Source: a bacterium (lineage in GTDB: Bacteria > Bacillota > Clostridia > Lachnospirales > Lachnospiraceae). Taken from it: a stretch of DNA of 64,000 bases. The notes under the pieces were generated by a model. That model was given only the letters and a program-made list of their open reading frames with translations. It had not been told where the DNA came from and did not search any database. Position 1 is the stretch's first letter; each line of letters starts with the position of its first letter. Shown in pieces: positions 25,010 through 34,141 of the stretch. A program made the translations under genes and the position numbers. The DNA lies in the NCBI GenBank assembly GCA_023664305.1, contig JAMPFT010000006.1, positions 104,003-168,002 on the forward strand. Direction: 5' to 3'.

Positions 25010-25462
25010 CTAAAAGTATTTCCGGCTGCCCCATAAATTGTTTTTCTTCAATTCCAGATATTCGTTATATGCTCTTTCCAGAATTTGTTTCTCGTTTGCA
25101 AATCGCAAAAGATGATACGCTTCATGGTATTTGTAAAACCCGGAGTCTAAAAAGAACTCTTCCCTTTGCGGCTTGCTGTAATAACTGTCCGCCATCATTA
25201 AATACCAGTGGACCTCTTTCTCCACGGTATCTTCCGGAACGTTAAAAGAATACTCGCTCTTTCCGATGTATTTCATGATGGTAGCTTTCGCTCCCGATTC
25301 CTCCAACACCTCGCGCAGCGCGGTATCCTTAAATTCCTCTCCCTGCTCGACCGTGCCTTTCGGCAAAACCCATCCCTCATATTTATTTTTGTAATTCTTA
25401 TACAAAAGAAGGATTTTTCCACGAAATATTACCACACCGCCGCAGCTTGTTGCTTCTATCAT
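25010..25462 (-). CDS. NUDIX hydrolase
   Basis: A 150-residue NUDIX enzyme; the box at residues 36-58 matches the consensus, running from GTVEQGEEF through REVLEESG. The protein is close to the minimal domain with a short C-terminal helical tail. Such enzymes hydrolyse nucleoside diphosphate-linked compounds; the substrate is not predictable. AGGAGG precedes the ATG. It has its own promoter and leads an operon through the hypothetical, DUF2953 and gerW genes. Confidence 0.9.
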   Translation of the reverse strand: MIEATSCGGVVIFRGKILLLYKNYKNKYEGWVLPKGTVEQGEEFKDTALREVLEESGAKATIMKYIGKSEYSFNVPEDTVEKEVHWYLMMADSYYSKPQREEFFLDSGFYKYHEAYHLLRFANEKQILERAYNEYLELKKNNLWGSRKYF

Positions 25463-25506
25463 TGCAATTCCTCCTGACTGGTGTGTCTCTGTATCTGACT
25501 AAAATC

Positions 25507-25535
25507 AGTATAGTCCAATCATTCGGGAAGCGCAA
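25507..25535 (-). promoter_or_regulatory. Promoter of the NUDIX-gerW operon
   Basis: Minus strand TTGCGC (25530-25535) and TATACT (25507-25512) with a 17-bp spacer, about 45 bp before the NUDIX start. The 110-bp gap contains nothing else evident. Confidence 0.75.
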
Positions 25536-25573
25536 CTGATTTTTACCCGAAAGTTTTTCTTTTCGCGCCTAAT

Positions 25574-27949
25574 TTATTCCACGCCGCGTCTTTCGTGGCC
25601 GGTGGTATGGGCCGGAAGTTTTTGTCTGCCGTCGGCCAGGAAAGCGTCCAGAATCTGCACTGACTCTTCCCCGCTCTCCACCGTAAAATTGATCCGCAGC
25701 CTGACGCGGCTCTCCCATTCGGCGCACTCTGACGCCAGAGAAAGCGGCACGCTGTTATAGATGACATTGAAGCAGCTTTTACAGTTTACCGCCACCGGAA
25801 ATTCCTTTCGGTAGCGGTCGATCAAAACGGTCTCCGCCCGGCTTTCTTTCCCCTTCAGACATTTTCCCGTTGTGTGCAGCAGACAGTTTGCGGTGATCAT
25901 CATGGGAATCCTGCCGTAGACAATTTTCTCAAAATCCGCCTCGGTCCCGGAAACTGTCACGCCGCCCTTCAGCAAAGCGCGCTGCTGTGCCGCCGTCAGC
26001 TCAAGCGGAAGACAAAACCCCGTGGCTCCCGCTTGAGCAAGCTGCACCGCAGCCGCTCGGTTCCAGGTATAGACGTTGGCGTCCAACTGTCGGAGAGCTC
26101 TTTTGTCCGCGCCGCGCAGAAAACCGAGACCGTCTGCGGAACGGACGAGATAACCCGCAAAAGGCTTTCCCTCTCCCGCCAGAGACAGTAAGGGAGTCAG
26201 ACGTTTTTCATCCCTCCGGCGCAGAATATACGGCAGCGCCAAAAGCAGAGGACCAAAGCCCGCCAGCTCTCCGACAGCATTCCGGATCTCCTCGCCGCCC
26301 TGTAAGACCAGCTCTCCCGATACATAGATGCCGGAAAGCTTCCGATTCGGATGGTTTTTCAGCCAGGCAGCCGCCGCGCAAAGCTGTTCTTCTGTCTCCA
26401 GCAGAATGCTGTATCCTTTCGACGTACTGCGGTTCCCGTCGAATGCTTCCGCGGCTCCTGCGCTTTGCGGATTCCCTTTTACCCCAATGTTTCTGCCGCA
26501 GTCTGCGCCTTCCGCCGCGGTATCGCGGAAGCGCCACTCCCCGTCCGGCGCGCTTTCCGCTGTGGCGTCCGACTCGCAGTCTGCAGATTCCGGTGCTTTT
26601 TCTGTCACGGCGGAAAACGTTCCGTATCCTCTGCTTCGAAGGATTTCCTCCTCCAGCCTCCGGATTCCTTCGCGCCTCAGTTCGTTTATCTGCTTCAACG
26701 GATAAAAAGCGTCCCCGTCCGCGGTCAGCTCCAGTTTTTGAAGAGCAAAGACACTGTCGCCCAGCTTTCCCAGCTGTCTGCGGATGTTTTCCTCTGTCAC
26801 CGGCTGCTTCCTGGCCGCTTCCACCGCTCCGCCCGAAACCGTCACATTGATATCTTTACACTGCAGGGTGAGGCTTGCCGGTTCTCCCGTCCGAAAACAG
26901 GCCTCCATGAAAACGGGAAGCTTTTTTTGCTCTGTGAGATACCGGTCGTGAATCGCACAGAGCAGCTCTTCATCACACTTTTTGTAGGACGGATCCTTCA
27001 GCGTTATCATCTCCGGGCCGTTTCGCCTGAAATAATAGCCGTCCTGAACCTCGCTGCGGATATAAAGGGTGTTCAGCTTTCTTACGTCCTCCCGCTCCAC
27101 CGAAAAACGCTCCGCCGCTTCCGCTTTTCCGAATTTTTCCGAAAGCTGCAGATAGCGGTCCATGTAGCTGCGGTAGATAGCGGTAACCCCCGCGGTATAT
27201 TCCGGACGCTTCATCCGTCCCTCGATCTTAAAAGAGTCTATCCCGGCCTCTATCAGCTCAGGCAGATGTTCCACGGTACACAGGTCCTTCAGACTTAAGT
27301 AATACCCCTCCCGCCCCGTGCCATCCTTTGTCCGCACGCGGTAGGGAAGTCTGCAGGGCTGGGCGCATCGGCCTCTGTTGCCGCTGCGGCCGCCCAGGAT
27401 GCTGCTGAAAAGACATTGCCCCGAATAGCAGTAACACATGGCTCCGTGAACAAAGGTCTCCAGCTCGATATCTGTCTGCGAACGGATTACCCTCAATTCC
27501 TCCAGCGAAAGCTCCCGGGCGGGTACGATCCGGCTTGCACCCATCCCGCGAAGCATTTCCGCGCCGAAGCTGCTGCACAAAGTCATCTGGGTGCTGGCAT
27601 GTATCCTCAAATCCGGAAACCATTCCCGGATTCTTCGCAGCGCGCCGAAATCCTGCACGATCACGGCATCCAGTCCGGCCTCATAAGCAGGATATAAACA
27701 GTCGTACAGTTCCGTAAGCTCCGGCTCTCTCATCAAGGTATTTACCGTAAGATAAATTTTTTTCCCGAAAAGATGGCCGTAACGGATGCACCGCAAAATC
27801 TCTTCCGCCGTAAAATTTTCCGCGTAGGCTCTGGCTCCGAACCGTGTTGCCCCTAAATATACCGCGTCCGCCCCCGCGTTCACCGCCGCGTAAAACGCTT
27901 CCGGATTTCCCGCCGGAGCCAGCAGCTCCGGAACTCTGTCTTTCCCCAT
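25574..27949 (-). CDS. Peptidase U32-family RNA hydroxylation-type protein
   Basis: A 791-residue member of the U32 family with the DUF3656 middle region. The signature at residues 162-182 is ELETFVHGAMCYCYSGQC, and further Cys at 195 and 199 (NRGRCAQPC) complete the set believed to hold an iron-sulfur cluster. Family members RlhA and TrhP add hydroxyl groups to 23S rRNA C2501 or tRNA wobble uridines using prephenate; which one applies here is not clear, though length and the DUF3656 region resemble RlhA. A stretch at about residues 450-515 is low in complexity. It follows zapA after a terminator. Confidence 0.88.
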   Translation of the reverse strand: MGKDRVPELLAPAGNPEAFYAAVNAGADAVYLGATRFGARAYAENFTAEEILRCIRYGHLFGKKIYLTVNTLMREPELTELYDCLYPAYEAGLDAVIVQDFGALRRIREWFPDLRIHASTQMTLCSSFGAEMLRGMGASRIVPARELSLEELRVIRSQTDIELETFVHGAMCYCYSGQCLFSSILGGRSGNRGRCAQPCRLPYRVRTKDGTGREGYYLSLKDLCTVEHLPELIEAGIDSFKIEGRMKRPEYTAGVTAIYRSYMDRYLQLSEKFGKAEAAERFSVEREDVRKLNTLYIRSEVQDGYYFRRNGPEMITLKDPSYKKCDEELLCAIHDRYLTEQKKLPVFMEACFRTGEPASLTLQCKDINVTVSGGAVEAARKQPVTEENIRRQLGKLGDSVFALQKLELTADGDAFYPLKQINELRREGIRRLEEEILRSRGYGTFSAVTEKAPESADCESDATAESAPDGEWRFRDTAAEGADCGRNIGVKGNPQSAGAAEAFDGNRSTSKGYSILLETEEQLCAAAAWLKNHPNRKLSGIYVSGELVLQGGEEIRNAVGELAGFGPLLLALPYILRRRDEKRLTPLLSLAGEGKPFAGYLVRSADGLGFLRGADKRALRQLDANVYTWNRAAAVQLAQAGATGFCLPLELTAAQQRALLKGGVTVSGTEADFEKIVYGRIPMMITANCLLHTTGKCLKGKESRAETVLIDRYRKEFPVAVNCKSCFNVIYNSVPLSLASECAEWESRVRLRINFTVESGEESVQILDAFLADGRQKLPAHTTGHERRGVE

Positions 27950-28018
27950 TTTAATGACCGTGCCCTTCCGCAGCCTGCATATTTTCTGATAACAAAAACG
28001 CAGGCTCTCTGTTTTATG

Positions 28019-28050
28019 TTAAAAAGAAAAGCTGCCCTTTCGGACAGCCG
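28019..28050 (-). terminator. Terminator after zapA
   Basis: GCTGTCC and GGGCAGC pair around a GAAA tetraloop, followed on the minus strand by TTTTCTTTTT. It lies immediately after the zapA stop, so the U32 gene is read mainly by read-through or another start. Confidence 0.9.
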
Positions 28051-28053
28051 ACT

Positions 28054-28455
28054 TTATTTTTTCTTTAATTCCGTCTCCAGCCTGACGATATTTTTCGCGT
28101 TTTCATTTAAATCCTGCTGCAGCGTCTTTACCTGCTCCTGGGAGCTCTCCAGCTTGATCTGTGCGGAAATCAACTCATGCTTCAAATCGTACAGTTCCTT
28201 TTCCTTCGCCTGAAGCTCCTCCTCCAGTATGGAAATCTGCTTCTTTGCCTTAAAATAATCGTCGGCAATATTCAGTTGAAGGAGTACGCCCTGCGTATCC
28301 ATCGGCTGTCTGCGGAAGCTGTCAACCTTATTGTATTCGTTGATCTTGTTGTTGATATAAGAGGCCACCCTCTGCAGGTAATCCTCGCTCTCATAGCCGC
28401 TCAGGGTAAAAACCTTACCGCCTATGATCACTTCCGTATCTGTTTTCGAAGACAT
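28054..28455 (-). CDS. zapA: Cell division protein ZapA
   Basis: A 133-residue FtsZ-ring-associated protein that bundles FtsZ filaments. The globular N-terminal domain contains TEVIIGGKVFTLSGYESEDY and YINNKINEY, and the C-terminal half (about residues 75-133) is a long coiled coil, as in ZapA. Position after ruvB is common in Clostridia. AAAGGAG precedes the ATG. It has its own near-consensus promoter. Confidence 0.92.
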   Translation of the reverse strand: MSSKTDTEVIIGGKVFTLSGYESEDYLQRVASYINNKINEYNKVDSFRRQPMDTQGVLLQLNIADDYFKAKKQISILEEELQAKEKELYDLKHELISAQIKLESSQEQVKTLQQDLNENAKNIVRLETELKKK

Positions 28456-28496
28456 ACACGCACTCCTTTTGTAAAAAAGACCCGCCTATTTGATTC

Positions 28497-28525
28497 ATTA
28501 TAGCGCATTATCTTCTCACAGGCAA
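28497..28525 (-). promoter_or_regulatory. Promoter of zapA
   Basis: Minus strand TTGCCT (28520-28525) and TATAAT (28497-28502) with a 17-bp spacer, about 40 bp before the zapA start. Confidence 0.8.
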
Positions 28526-28599
28526 GCAAAATATTATACTTTTAGTCAATACTTTGGAGCAGTATATCCCGGCAATTTATCGCTGATTTCTTCCAATCC

Positions 28600-29607
28600 T
28601 CAATTTTCCCATAAATTCTCCAGCCCCAAATGGCTGTAGGCCAGCTCCGTGGCGATCCGCCCCCGGGGAGTACGGTTGATCAGGCCGTTCTTCAAAAGAT
28701 ACGGCTCATACACGTCTTCGATGGTTCCCGCGTCCTCGCCGATGGCCGCCGCAAGGGTATCCAGCCCCACCGGCCCGCCGTTAAACTTACGGATCATGGT
28801 GAGAAGCATATTGCGGTCGATATGATCCAGCCCCAGCTTATCGACGTCCATCAGATCCAGGGCGGTACGGGCGACCTCCTCCGTAATCACGCCCTCGTAT
28901 TTTACCTGGGCAAAGTCCCTCACGCGCTTTAAAATCCGGTTGGCAAGCCTGGGCGTACCCCGGCTTCTTCTCGCCATCTCCAGCGCGCCGCCCGGCTCGA
29001 TCTCCACGTTCAGCACACCGGCGGAACGCATGATAATAATCTGCAGCTCCTCCACCGTATAAAATTCCAGCCGCTGAATCATGCCAAACCGATCCCGCAG
29101 GGGCGCGGTCAGAAGCCCGGCCCGCGTCGTCGCCCCCACCAGGGTAAACTTCGGCAGCTCTAACCGCACGGAACGGGCAGTGGAGCCTTTCCCGATCATG
29201 ATATCGATGCAGTAATCCTCCATGGCCGGATAAAGTACCTCCTCCACCTGACGGTTCAGGCGGTGGATCTCGTCCACAAACAAAAGATCTCCTTCCTCCA
29301 GCCCGTTTAAAATCGCCGCCATCTCCCCCGGTTTTTCGATAGCCGGTCCGCTGGTCACCCTCAGGTGTACCCCCATCTCGTTGGCGATGATGCCCGCCAG
29401 AGTCGTCTTGCCCAACCCCGGAGGCCCGTAAAAGAGCACATGATCCAGAGCGTCTCCCCGCTGCTTTGCCGCCTCGATGTAGACCTTCAGGTTTTCCTTG
29501 ATCTTTGATTGACCGATATAGTCATTCAGAGTCTGAGGACGCAGCGTCCCCTCGATCCTGATATCCTCTTCCGTTATGTTTGTCTCGATCATTCTCTTCG
29601 TCGGCAT
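28600..29607 (-). CDS. ruvB: Holliday junction branch-migration ATPase RuvB
   Basis: Hexameric AAA+ motor that drives branch migration with RuvA. The 335-residue protein has [12 protein letters not shown] at the N-terminus, Walker [10 protein letters not shown] (61-69), Walker B DEIHRL (from 112), sensor-1 VGATTRAG and the C-terminal winged helix (about 255-330, RTPRGRIAT). Follows ruvA by 121 bp in the same direction. Confidence 0.97.
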   Translation of the reverse strand: MPTKRMIETNITEEDIRIEGTLRPQTLNDYIGQSKIKENLKVYIEAAKQRGDALDHVLFYGPPGLGKTTLAGIIANEMGVHLRVTSGPAIEKPGEMAAILNGLEEGDLLFVDEIHRLNRQVEEVLYPAMEDYCIDIMIGKGSTARSVRLELPKFTLVGATTRAGLLTAPLRDRFGMIQRLEFYTVEELQIIIMRSAGVLNVEIEPGGALEMARRSRGTPRLANRILKRVRDFAQVKYEGVITEEVARTALDLMDVDKLGLDHIDRNMLLTMIRKFNGGPVGLDTLAAAIGEDAGTIEDVYEPYLLKNGLINRTPRGRIATELAYSHLGLENLWEN

Positions 29608-29728
29608 ATTTTATCCTCGATATATCTCATCCTCGATCGCATTCGTCAATCCGCAATATGGTATTATTCTTTGAATTTCTTTTAAGCCTTCCCCGAAGCG
29701 CTTCCATTTTCCGGCTCACAAACAGCTC

Positions 29729-30337
29729 TCAGAAAATTTTCTTCAATGCCGCCTTTAAGACCGCGCCGGAATCCATCTCTTCGATTCCCTCGATCGAATT
29801 GACGGCCTTCATGCTCTCCGCCTGTCCGTAGCCCAGCGCTACCAGCGCCTCTACCGCTTCCTTCTTCTGGGGCGTATCCGCCCCTGCGCCGCCCGCCGCC
29901 GTGGCGGCGATCTCCCGGCCGATCAGGACGTCGTCGATCGTGATCTTGTCCTTCAGATCGAGAATCACCCGCTGCGCCGTCTTCGCGCCGATCCCCGGCG
30001 CTTTCGCCAGCGCCTTCGCGTCCCCTGACATAATCGCGTATCGGAGGGAATCCGCGTCCATGACAGACAGGATCGCAAGGCCGCCCTTAGGGCCGATCCC
30101 GTTCACCGTGATCAGCTTCTTAAAGATTTCCAGATCGCTGCGGGTCAGAAAACCGTACAGCCAGAAAGCGTCCTCCCGGACACAGGTATAGGTATAAAGC
30201 TTTACCGGCTCTCCGCCCCGTGGAAGCCGGGACGCCGTATCCGCGGATATTTTCACGTTTATCCCCATCCCGTTTACATCGACTACCACGTTATCCTCTG
30301 CGATATCCTCCACGATCCCCTTTACAAACGCTATCAT
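29729..30337 (-). CDS. ruvA: Holliday junction DNA-binding protein RuvA
   Basis: Tetrameric junction-binding partner of RuvB. The 202-residue protein has the N-terminal OB fold (MIAFVKGIVEDI), two helix-hairpin-helix motifs (VNGIGPKGGLAIL and APGIGAKTAQRVILDL), and the small C-terminal RuvB-contact domain (VEALVALGYGQAES). AAGGAG lies ten bases before the ATG. A promoter and LexA-like site lie upstream. Confidence 0.97.
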   Translation of the reverse strand: MIAFVKGIVEDIAEDNVVVDVNGMGINVKISADTASRLPRGGEPVKLYTYTCVREDAFWLYGFLTRSDLEIFKKLITVNGIGPKGGLAILSVMDADSLRYAIMSGDAKALAKAPGIGAKTAQRVILDLKDKITIDDVLIGREIAATAAGGAGADTPQKKEAVEALVALGYGQAESMKAVNSIEGIEEMDSGAVLKAALKKIF

Positions 30338-30358
30338 ATTGTTTCTCTCCTTCGCTTT

Positions 30359-30372
30359 GGGACATCTGTTCC
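30359..30372 (-). promoter_or_regulatory. LexA-like box upstream of ruvA
   Basis: GGGAC-ATCT-GTTCC on the plus strand matches 7 of 10 positions of the Firmicute LexA consensus CGAAC-N4-GTTCG. It lies 14 bp downstream of the ruvA -10, near the expected start of transcription, so repression is plausible. The site is imperfect. Confidence 0.4.
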
Positions 30373-30385
30373 GCCAGCTTTTTTT

Positions 30386-30414
30386 ATTATATCGCCAAAA
30401 GCCTTTTCTTACAA
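30386..30414 (-). promoter_or_regulatory. Promoter of ruvA
   Basis: Minus strand TTGTAA (30409-30414) and TATAAT (30386-30391) with a 17-bp spacer, about 50 bp before the ruvA start. Confidence 0.75.
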
Positions 30415-30460
30415 CAAAAATCCTTTCAAACCGTCATACCCATGGCTTTCCGGGCCGAAC

Positions 30461-31834
30461 TCATCCGCCTTTTATCTCCGTCCTCAGCAGCTTCCGATAC
30501 ACAATCAGGAAACAGACCATATGTACCGCAAAGGTCAGCGCCCAGCTGATGGGATAGGAAATATAAAGGCATTCCAGCGTTCGCTGGCGTTGAAAGACCG
30601 TATAAATCCAAACCACCCGGAACAGGCAGGCTCCCGTCAGGGATACCAGCATGGGCATGATCGAATAGCCGATGCCGCGCAGCACTCCCACCATGACGTC
30701 CATCATACCGCAGAGGAAGTAAGGCGCGCAGACATAGGTCATACGCCGGATGCCGTAGCGGATAACCTCCGCGTCCGGCGTATAAAGCTTTAAAAGCGTC
30801 CCCGCGAAGAAATAGGCTCCGTTCCCCATCAACAACCCCACCGCGATGACAAGTCCCTCGCAGATCAGCATGACCCGGCCTACCCGGCGGTATTTCAGGG
30901 CTCCGTAATTCTGCCCGCAGAAGCTGATGGCCGCCTGATAAAAGGAATTCATGGCCGTATAGACAAAGCCCTCGATATTGCTGCCCGCCGTATTTCCCGC
31001 CATAGCGACGGAGCCGAAGCTGTTGACGGAGGACTGGATCAACACGTTGGAGATCGAAAACAGGGAGCCCTGAAGCCCCGCGGGAATACCGATCTGAATC
31101 ATTTTAAGCAGCTTGTCCTTCCGGAGCCGGAGTCCGTTCAGCTCCAGACGGTATACGCCGTCCGTTTTTATCAGGCAGCGAAGAACCAGCACGGCGGAGA
31201 TCGCCTGGGAAACCACCGTAGCCACGGCCACCCCGGCCACGCCCATGGAAAAGGCAATCACAAAAAGCAGATTCAACGCGACGTTCACCACGCCTGCCGC
31301 CAGCAGATAATACAGAGGACGTCTGGTGTCTCCCACCGCCCGCAAAACCGCCGCTCCAAAGTTATAGGCCATCATAAAGGGCATTCCGGCAAAATAAATC
31401 CGCATGTAGAGGACAGACTGACCGATGACATCCTCCGGCGTCCCCATCAGGGCAAGCGCCGGGCGGGAAGCAAAAAGCCCCACAAAGATCAGCAGGACTC
31501 CGCCGATCACCGAAGTGGCCACCGCCGTCTGCACCGTCTCCCGCAGCTCCTTCTCCTGTCCCGCCCCGTAAAATCTCGACACCAGCACATTGGCGCCCAC
31601 GGACAGTCCGATAAACAAATTGACCAAAAGATTGGTCAGGGAGCCGGTGGAGCCCACCGCCGCAAGGGCCTCGTTTCCCGCAAATCTCCCCACCACCACA
31701 ATATCCGCCGCGTTAAACAAAAGCTGTAAAATCCCGGAAAGCATCAGGGGAAAATAAAAAATCAGAATCTTTCCCAAAAGCGGCCCGTTGCACATATCGA
31801 TCTCATACTTTCCGGTTTTCCTTTGAGTGCTCAT
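30461..31834 (-). CDS. MATE-family multidrug exporter
   Basis: A 457-residue inner-membrane antiporter with the twelve-helix MATE pattern: two MatE repeats, the first beginning PLLGKILIFYFPLMLSGILQ and the second near LLKMIQIGIPAGLQGS, both characteristic. It probably exports cationic compounds driven by Na+ or H+, but the substrate is unknown. I start at the ATG at 31834 because GGAGGGATCCT precedes it and the protein then begins normally; upstream in-frame sequence is repeat-rich. It follows leuD after 200 bp. Confidence 0.92.
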   Translation of the reverse strand: MSTQRKTGKYEIDMCNGPLLGKILIFYFPLMLSGILQLLFNAADIVVVGRFAGNEALAAVGSTGSLTNLLVNLFIGLSVGANVLVSRFYGAGQEKELRETVQTAVATSVIGGVLLIFVGLFASRPALALMGTPEDVIGQSVLYMRIYFAGMPFMMAYNFGAAVLRAVGDTRRPLYYLLAAGVVNVALNLLFVIAFSMGVAGVAVATVVSQAISAVLVLRCLIKTDGVYRLELNGLRLRKDKLLKMIQIGIPAGLQGSLFSISNVLIQSSVNSFGSVAMAGNTAGSNIEGFVYTAMNSFYQAAISFCGQNYGALKYRRVGRVMLICEGLVIAVGLLMGNGAYFFAGTLLKLYTPDAEVIRYGIRRMTYVCAPYFLCGMMDVMVGVLRGIGYSIMPMLVSLTGACLFRVVWIYTVFQRQRTLECLYISYPISWALTFAVHMVCFLIVYRKLLRTEIKGG

Positions 31835-31889
31835 AGGATCCCTCCATACCCGCCTGCGAGTACACTCCCTCGGGGAATCTATCGTTCCC

Positions 31890-32012
31890 ACACGGAACCA
31901 TTCGGTTCCACAGAATCTGTTGATCCCACGGAATCTGTTGATTCCGGAAGAATCGCCTCTCAAAGAGGCGGGCTGCGTCCGCAAACAGGGTCTGCGGCTT
32001 CCCGCAGACCCC
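31890..32012 (-). repeat. Short repeats and a hairpin between leuD and the MATE gene
   Basis: The 200-bp gap 31835-32033 holds no gene. It contains an inverted repeat (GGAACC / GGTTCC), a direct repeat of about 18 bp around GGAATCTGTTGAT, and a perfect 9-bp stem GGTCTGCGG-CTTC-CCGCAGACC (31989-32010). The last lies 24 bp after the leuD stop and may end leuCD transcription, although the T tract is weak. Confidence 0.6.
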
Positions 32013-32033
32013 GTAACGCTTATCACGCTTGTC

Positions 32034-32522
32034 TTATTTACTGTTAATATAGTTGATCAAACCCTCGGATGCGATAATCTTCTGCATAAACTCTGGGAAC
32101 GCCTGCCCCTTGAAGGTAGTTCCCCTCGTCACATTAGTAATCATCCCCGTGTCAAAGTTGACCTCCACCTCGTCGCCGGCCTCGATCCCCTTGCTGGCCT
32201 CGGGACACTCGATGATGGGAAGGCCGATATTGATGGCGTTCCGGTAAAAGATCCGGGCAAAGGTCTCCGCGATAACACAGCTGACCCCCGCCGCCTTGAT
32301 GGCGATGGGCGCGTGCTCCCGGGAGGAGCCGCAGCCGAAATTCTTCTCCGCCACGATAATGTCTCCCTTTTTGACTTTCCCGATAAATTCCCGGTCAATA
32401 TCCTCCATGCAATGGGAGGCGAGCTCCGCAGGATCGGATGAGTTAAGATATCTGGCGGGAATGATGACGTCTGTATCCACGTTGTCACCGTATTTAAAAA
32501 CCGTTCCCCTTGCGTTTTTCAT
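32034..32522 (-). CDS. leuD: 3-isopropylmalate dehydratase small subunit
   Basis: Small (swivel) subunit of the enzyme that isomerises 2- to 3-isopropylmalate in leucine synthesis. The 162-residue protein has [14 protein letters not shown] at the N-terminus and [19 protein letters not shown] in the middle, both diagnostic of the bacterial/archaeal short LeuD. AAGGAGG seven bases upstream defines the ATG at 32522; sequence upstream to 32732 is open but overlaps the end of leuC and is not coding. Works with LeuC encoded just before it. Confidence 0.95.
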   Translation of the reverse strand: MKNARGTVFKYGDNVDTDVIIPARYLNSSDPAELASHCMEDIDREFIGKVKKGDIIVAEKNFGCGSSREHAPIAIKAAGVSCVIAETFARIFYRNAINIGLPIIECPEASKGIEAGDEVEVNFDTGMITNVTRGTTFKGQAFPEFMQKIIASEGLINYINSK

Positions 32523-32712
32523 GATTATACCTCCTTGCGCGCTTCGGCAGTTTGCCGCTTCGATGATTATACCCACCCTGGCGGGTTCCCTTCGTTTTAA
32601 CCGGCATTCCGGCGTGTTACGCCAATCTCCGCCCAACAATAAAATGCTGTCTGTGCCCCGGTTCGGCGATCGCAGGCTCTTTTTCCTGAACGGATGTCGG
32701 CTCCTCCTTTTA

Positions 32713-33975
32713 CTACTCCTCCGGCGCGGCAATCACGCCCGCGATGGCGCTGGCCGCCGCTACGGCGGGACTTGCCAGATAAATCTCAGAGGTAACGTGT
32801 CCCATCCGGCCTACAAAATTGCGGTTCGTGGTGGAAACGCACCTCTCGCCCTCCGCCAGAATCCCCATATAGCCTCCCAGACAGGGACCGCAAGTCGGGG
32901 TGCTGACAATCGCGCCCGCCTGAATAAAGGTTTTCAGAAGCCCCTCCTCCATGGCCTGCAGATAGATCGCCTGAGTGGCGGGAATAATAATACACCGCAT
33001 CCCCTCCGCCACATGCCGACCCTTTAAGATCTCCGCCGCCGTCCGCAGATCGTCCAGTCTGCCGTTAGTGCAGGAGCCGATAACTACCTGATCGATCCGA
33101 ATCTCATCCATGGCCTTTATCTCGTCGATGGTGTGCGTGTTCTCCGGCAGATGGGGAAACGCCACCGTAGGGCGCAGGGCTCCCAGATCGACGGTATACT
33201 CCGCGTCATAAACCGCGTCCTCGTCCGCCTCGTAAACTTTATAAGATCTTTCGGAATGTTCCTTTATGTATTGCTCCGCCAGCGCGTCCACCGGGAAAAT
33301 CCCGTTCTTTCCGCCCGCCTCGATGGCCATGTTCGCGATGGTAAACCGATCGTCCATGGTCAGATTTGCGATTCCGTCCCCCGTAAATTCCATGGATTTA
33401 TACAGCGCGCCGTCCACCCCGATCATGCCGATAATGTGAAGGATGACGTCCTTGCCGCTGACATATTTCGCCGGCTTCCCGGTAAGGTTGAAACGGATCG
33501 CGGAGGGCACCTTGAACCAGGCCTTGCCCGTAGCCATCCCGGCGGCCATGTCCGTGCTGCCGACGCCGGTGGAAAAAGCGCCCAGCGCGCCATAGGTACA
33601 GGTGTGGGAATCCGCGCCGATGATGACGTCCCCCGCCACAGTCAGTCCCTTTTCCGGCAGGAGGGCGTGCTCGATCCCCATCTCGCCTACCTCAAAGTAA
33701 TTTGTGATCTCATTTTTCCGGGCAAACTCCCGCACGCACTTACAATGCTCCGCGGACTTGATATCCTTGTTCGGCACAAAGTGATCCGGCACCAGAGCGA
33801 TTTTATCCTTGTCGAACACGCCCTTTACCGTAAACTTTTCCATCTCCTTAATGGCTACGGGGCTGGTGATATCGTTGCCCAGCACCAGATCAAGCTCCGC
33901 CTCGATCAGCTGTCCGGCCTCCACATGCTCCAGGCCCGCCGCCGCGGCGAGAATCTTCTGCGTCATTGTCATTCC
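32713..33975 (-). CDS. leuC: 3-isopropylmalate dehydratase large subunit
   Basis: Iron-sulfur aconitase-family subunit, 420 residues, partner of Leu[29 protein letters not shown] and [14 protein letters not shown] carry the cysteines that bind the 4Fe-4S cluster. I favour the ATG at 33975 ([11 protein letters not shown]), where related proteins start; an in-frame ATG at 34002 adds nine residues and sits directly beneath a leader hairpin. Neither has a strong ribosome site, which may be significant. First gene of leuCD. The single-chain type matches archaeal/clostridial LeuC rather than the longer proteobacterial one. Confidence 0.94.
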   Translation of the reverse strand, partial: GMTMTQKILAAAAGLEHVEAGQLIEAELDLVLGNDITSPVAIKEMEKFTVKGVFDKDKIALVPDHFVPNKDIKSAEHCKCVREFARKNEITNYFEVGEMGIEHALLPEKGLTVAGDVIIGADSHTCTYGALGAFSTGVGSTDMAAGMATGKAWFKVPSAIRFNLTGKPAKYVSGKDVILHIIGMIGVDGALYKSMEFTGDGIANLTMDDRFTIANMAIEAGGKNGIFPVDALAEQYIKEHSERSYKVYEADEDAVYDAEYTVDLGALRPTVAFPHLPENTHTIDEIKAMDEIRIDQVVIGSCTNGRLDDLRTAAEILKGRHVAEGMRCIIIPATQAIYLQAMEEGLLKTFIQAGAIVSTPTCGPCLGGYMGILAEGERCVSTTNRNFVGRMGHVTSEIYLASPAVAAASAIAGVIAAPEE

Positions 33976-34007
33976 CATATTCGTCACCATACCTTCCGCC
34001 ATGTAGA

Positions 34008-34034
34008 ATTACCGACCACCTTGTGGCCGGTAAT
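34008..34034 (-). promoter_or_regulatory. 12-bp hairpin in the leuC leader
   Basis: ATTACCGGCCAC and GTGGTCGGTAAT on the minus strand pair over 12 positions (one G-U) around a three-base loop. It lies in a leader of about 50-75 nt and ends six bases before an in-frame ATG. It could occlude translation initiation or be a protein operator. No T-box or terminator is visible. Confidence 0.6.
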
Positions 34035-34058
34035 CCCCAAAATGTCTGTACAATTGAC

Positions 34059-34087
34059 ATGATAACACAATCCGTCCCATTGTTCAA
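34059..34087 (-). promoter_or_regulatory. Promoter of leuCD
   Basis: Minus strand TTGAAC (34082-34087) and TATCAT (34059-34064) with a 17-bp spacer. Transcription should begin near 34052. Confidence 0.75.
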
Positions 34088-34141
34088 ACATTACTTCTTG
34101 ATTTTTTTTATCTTACCAAAAGCTTCGCTTGCGGCACTTTT

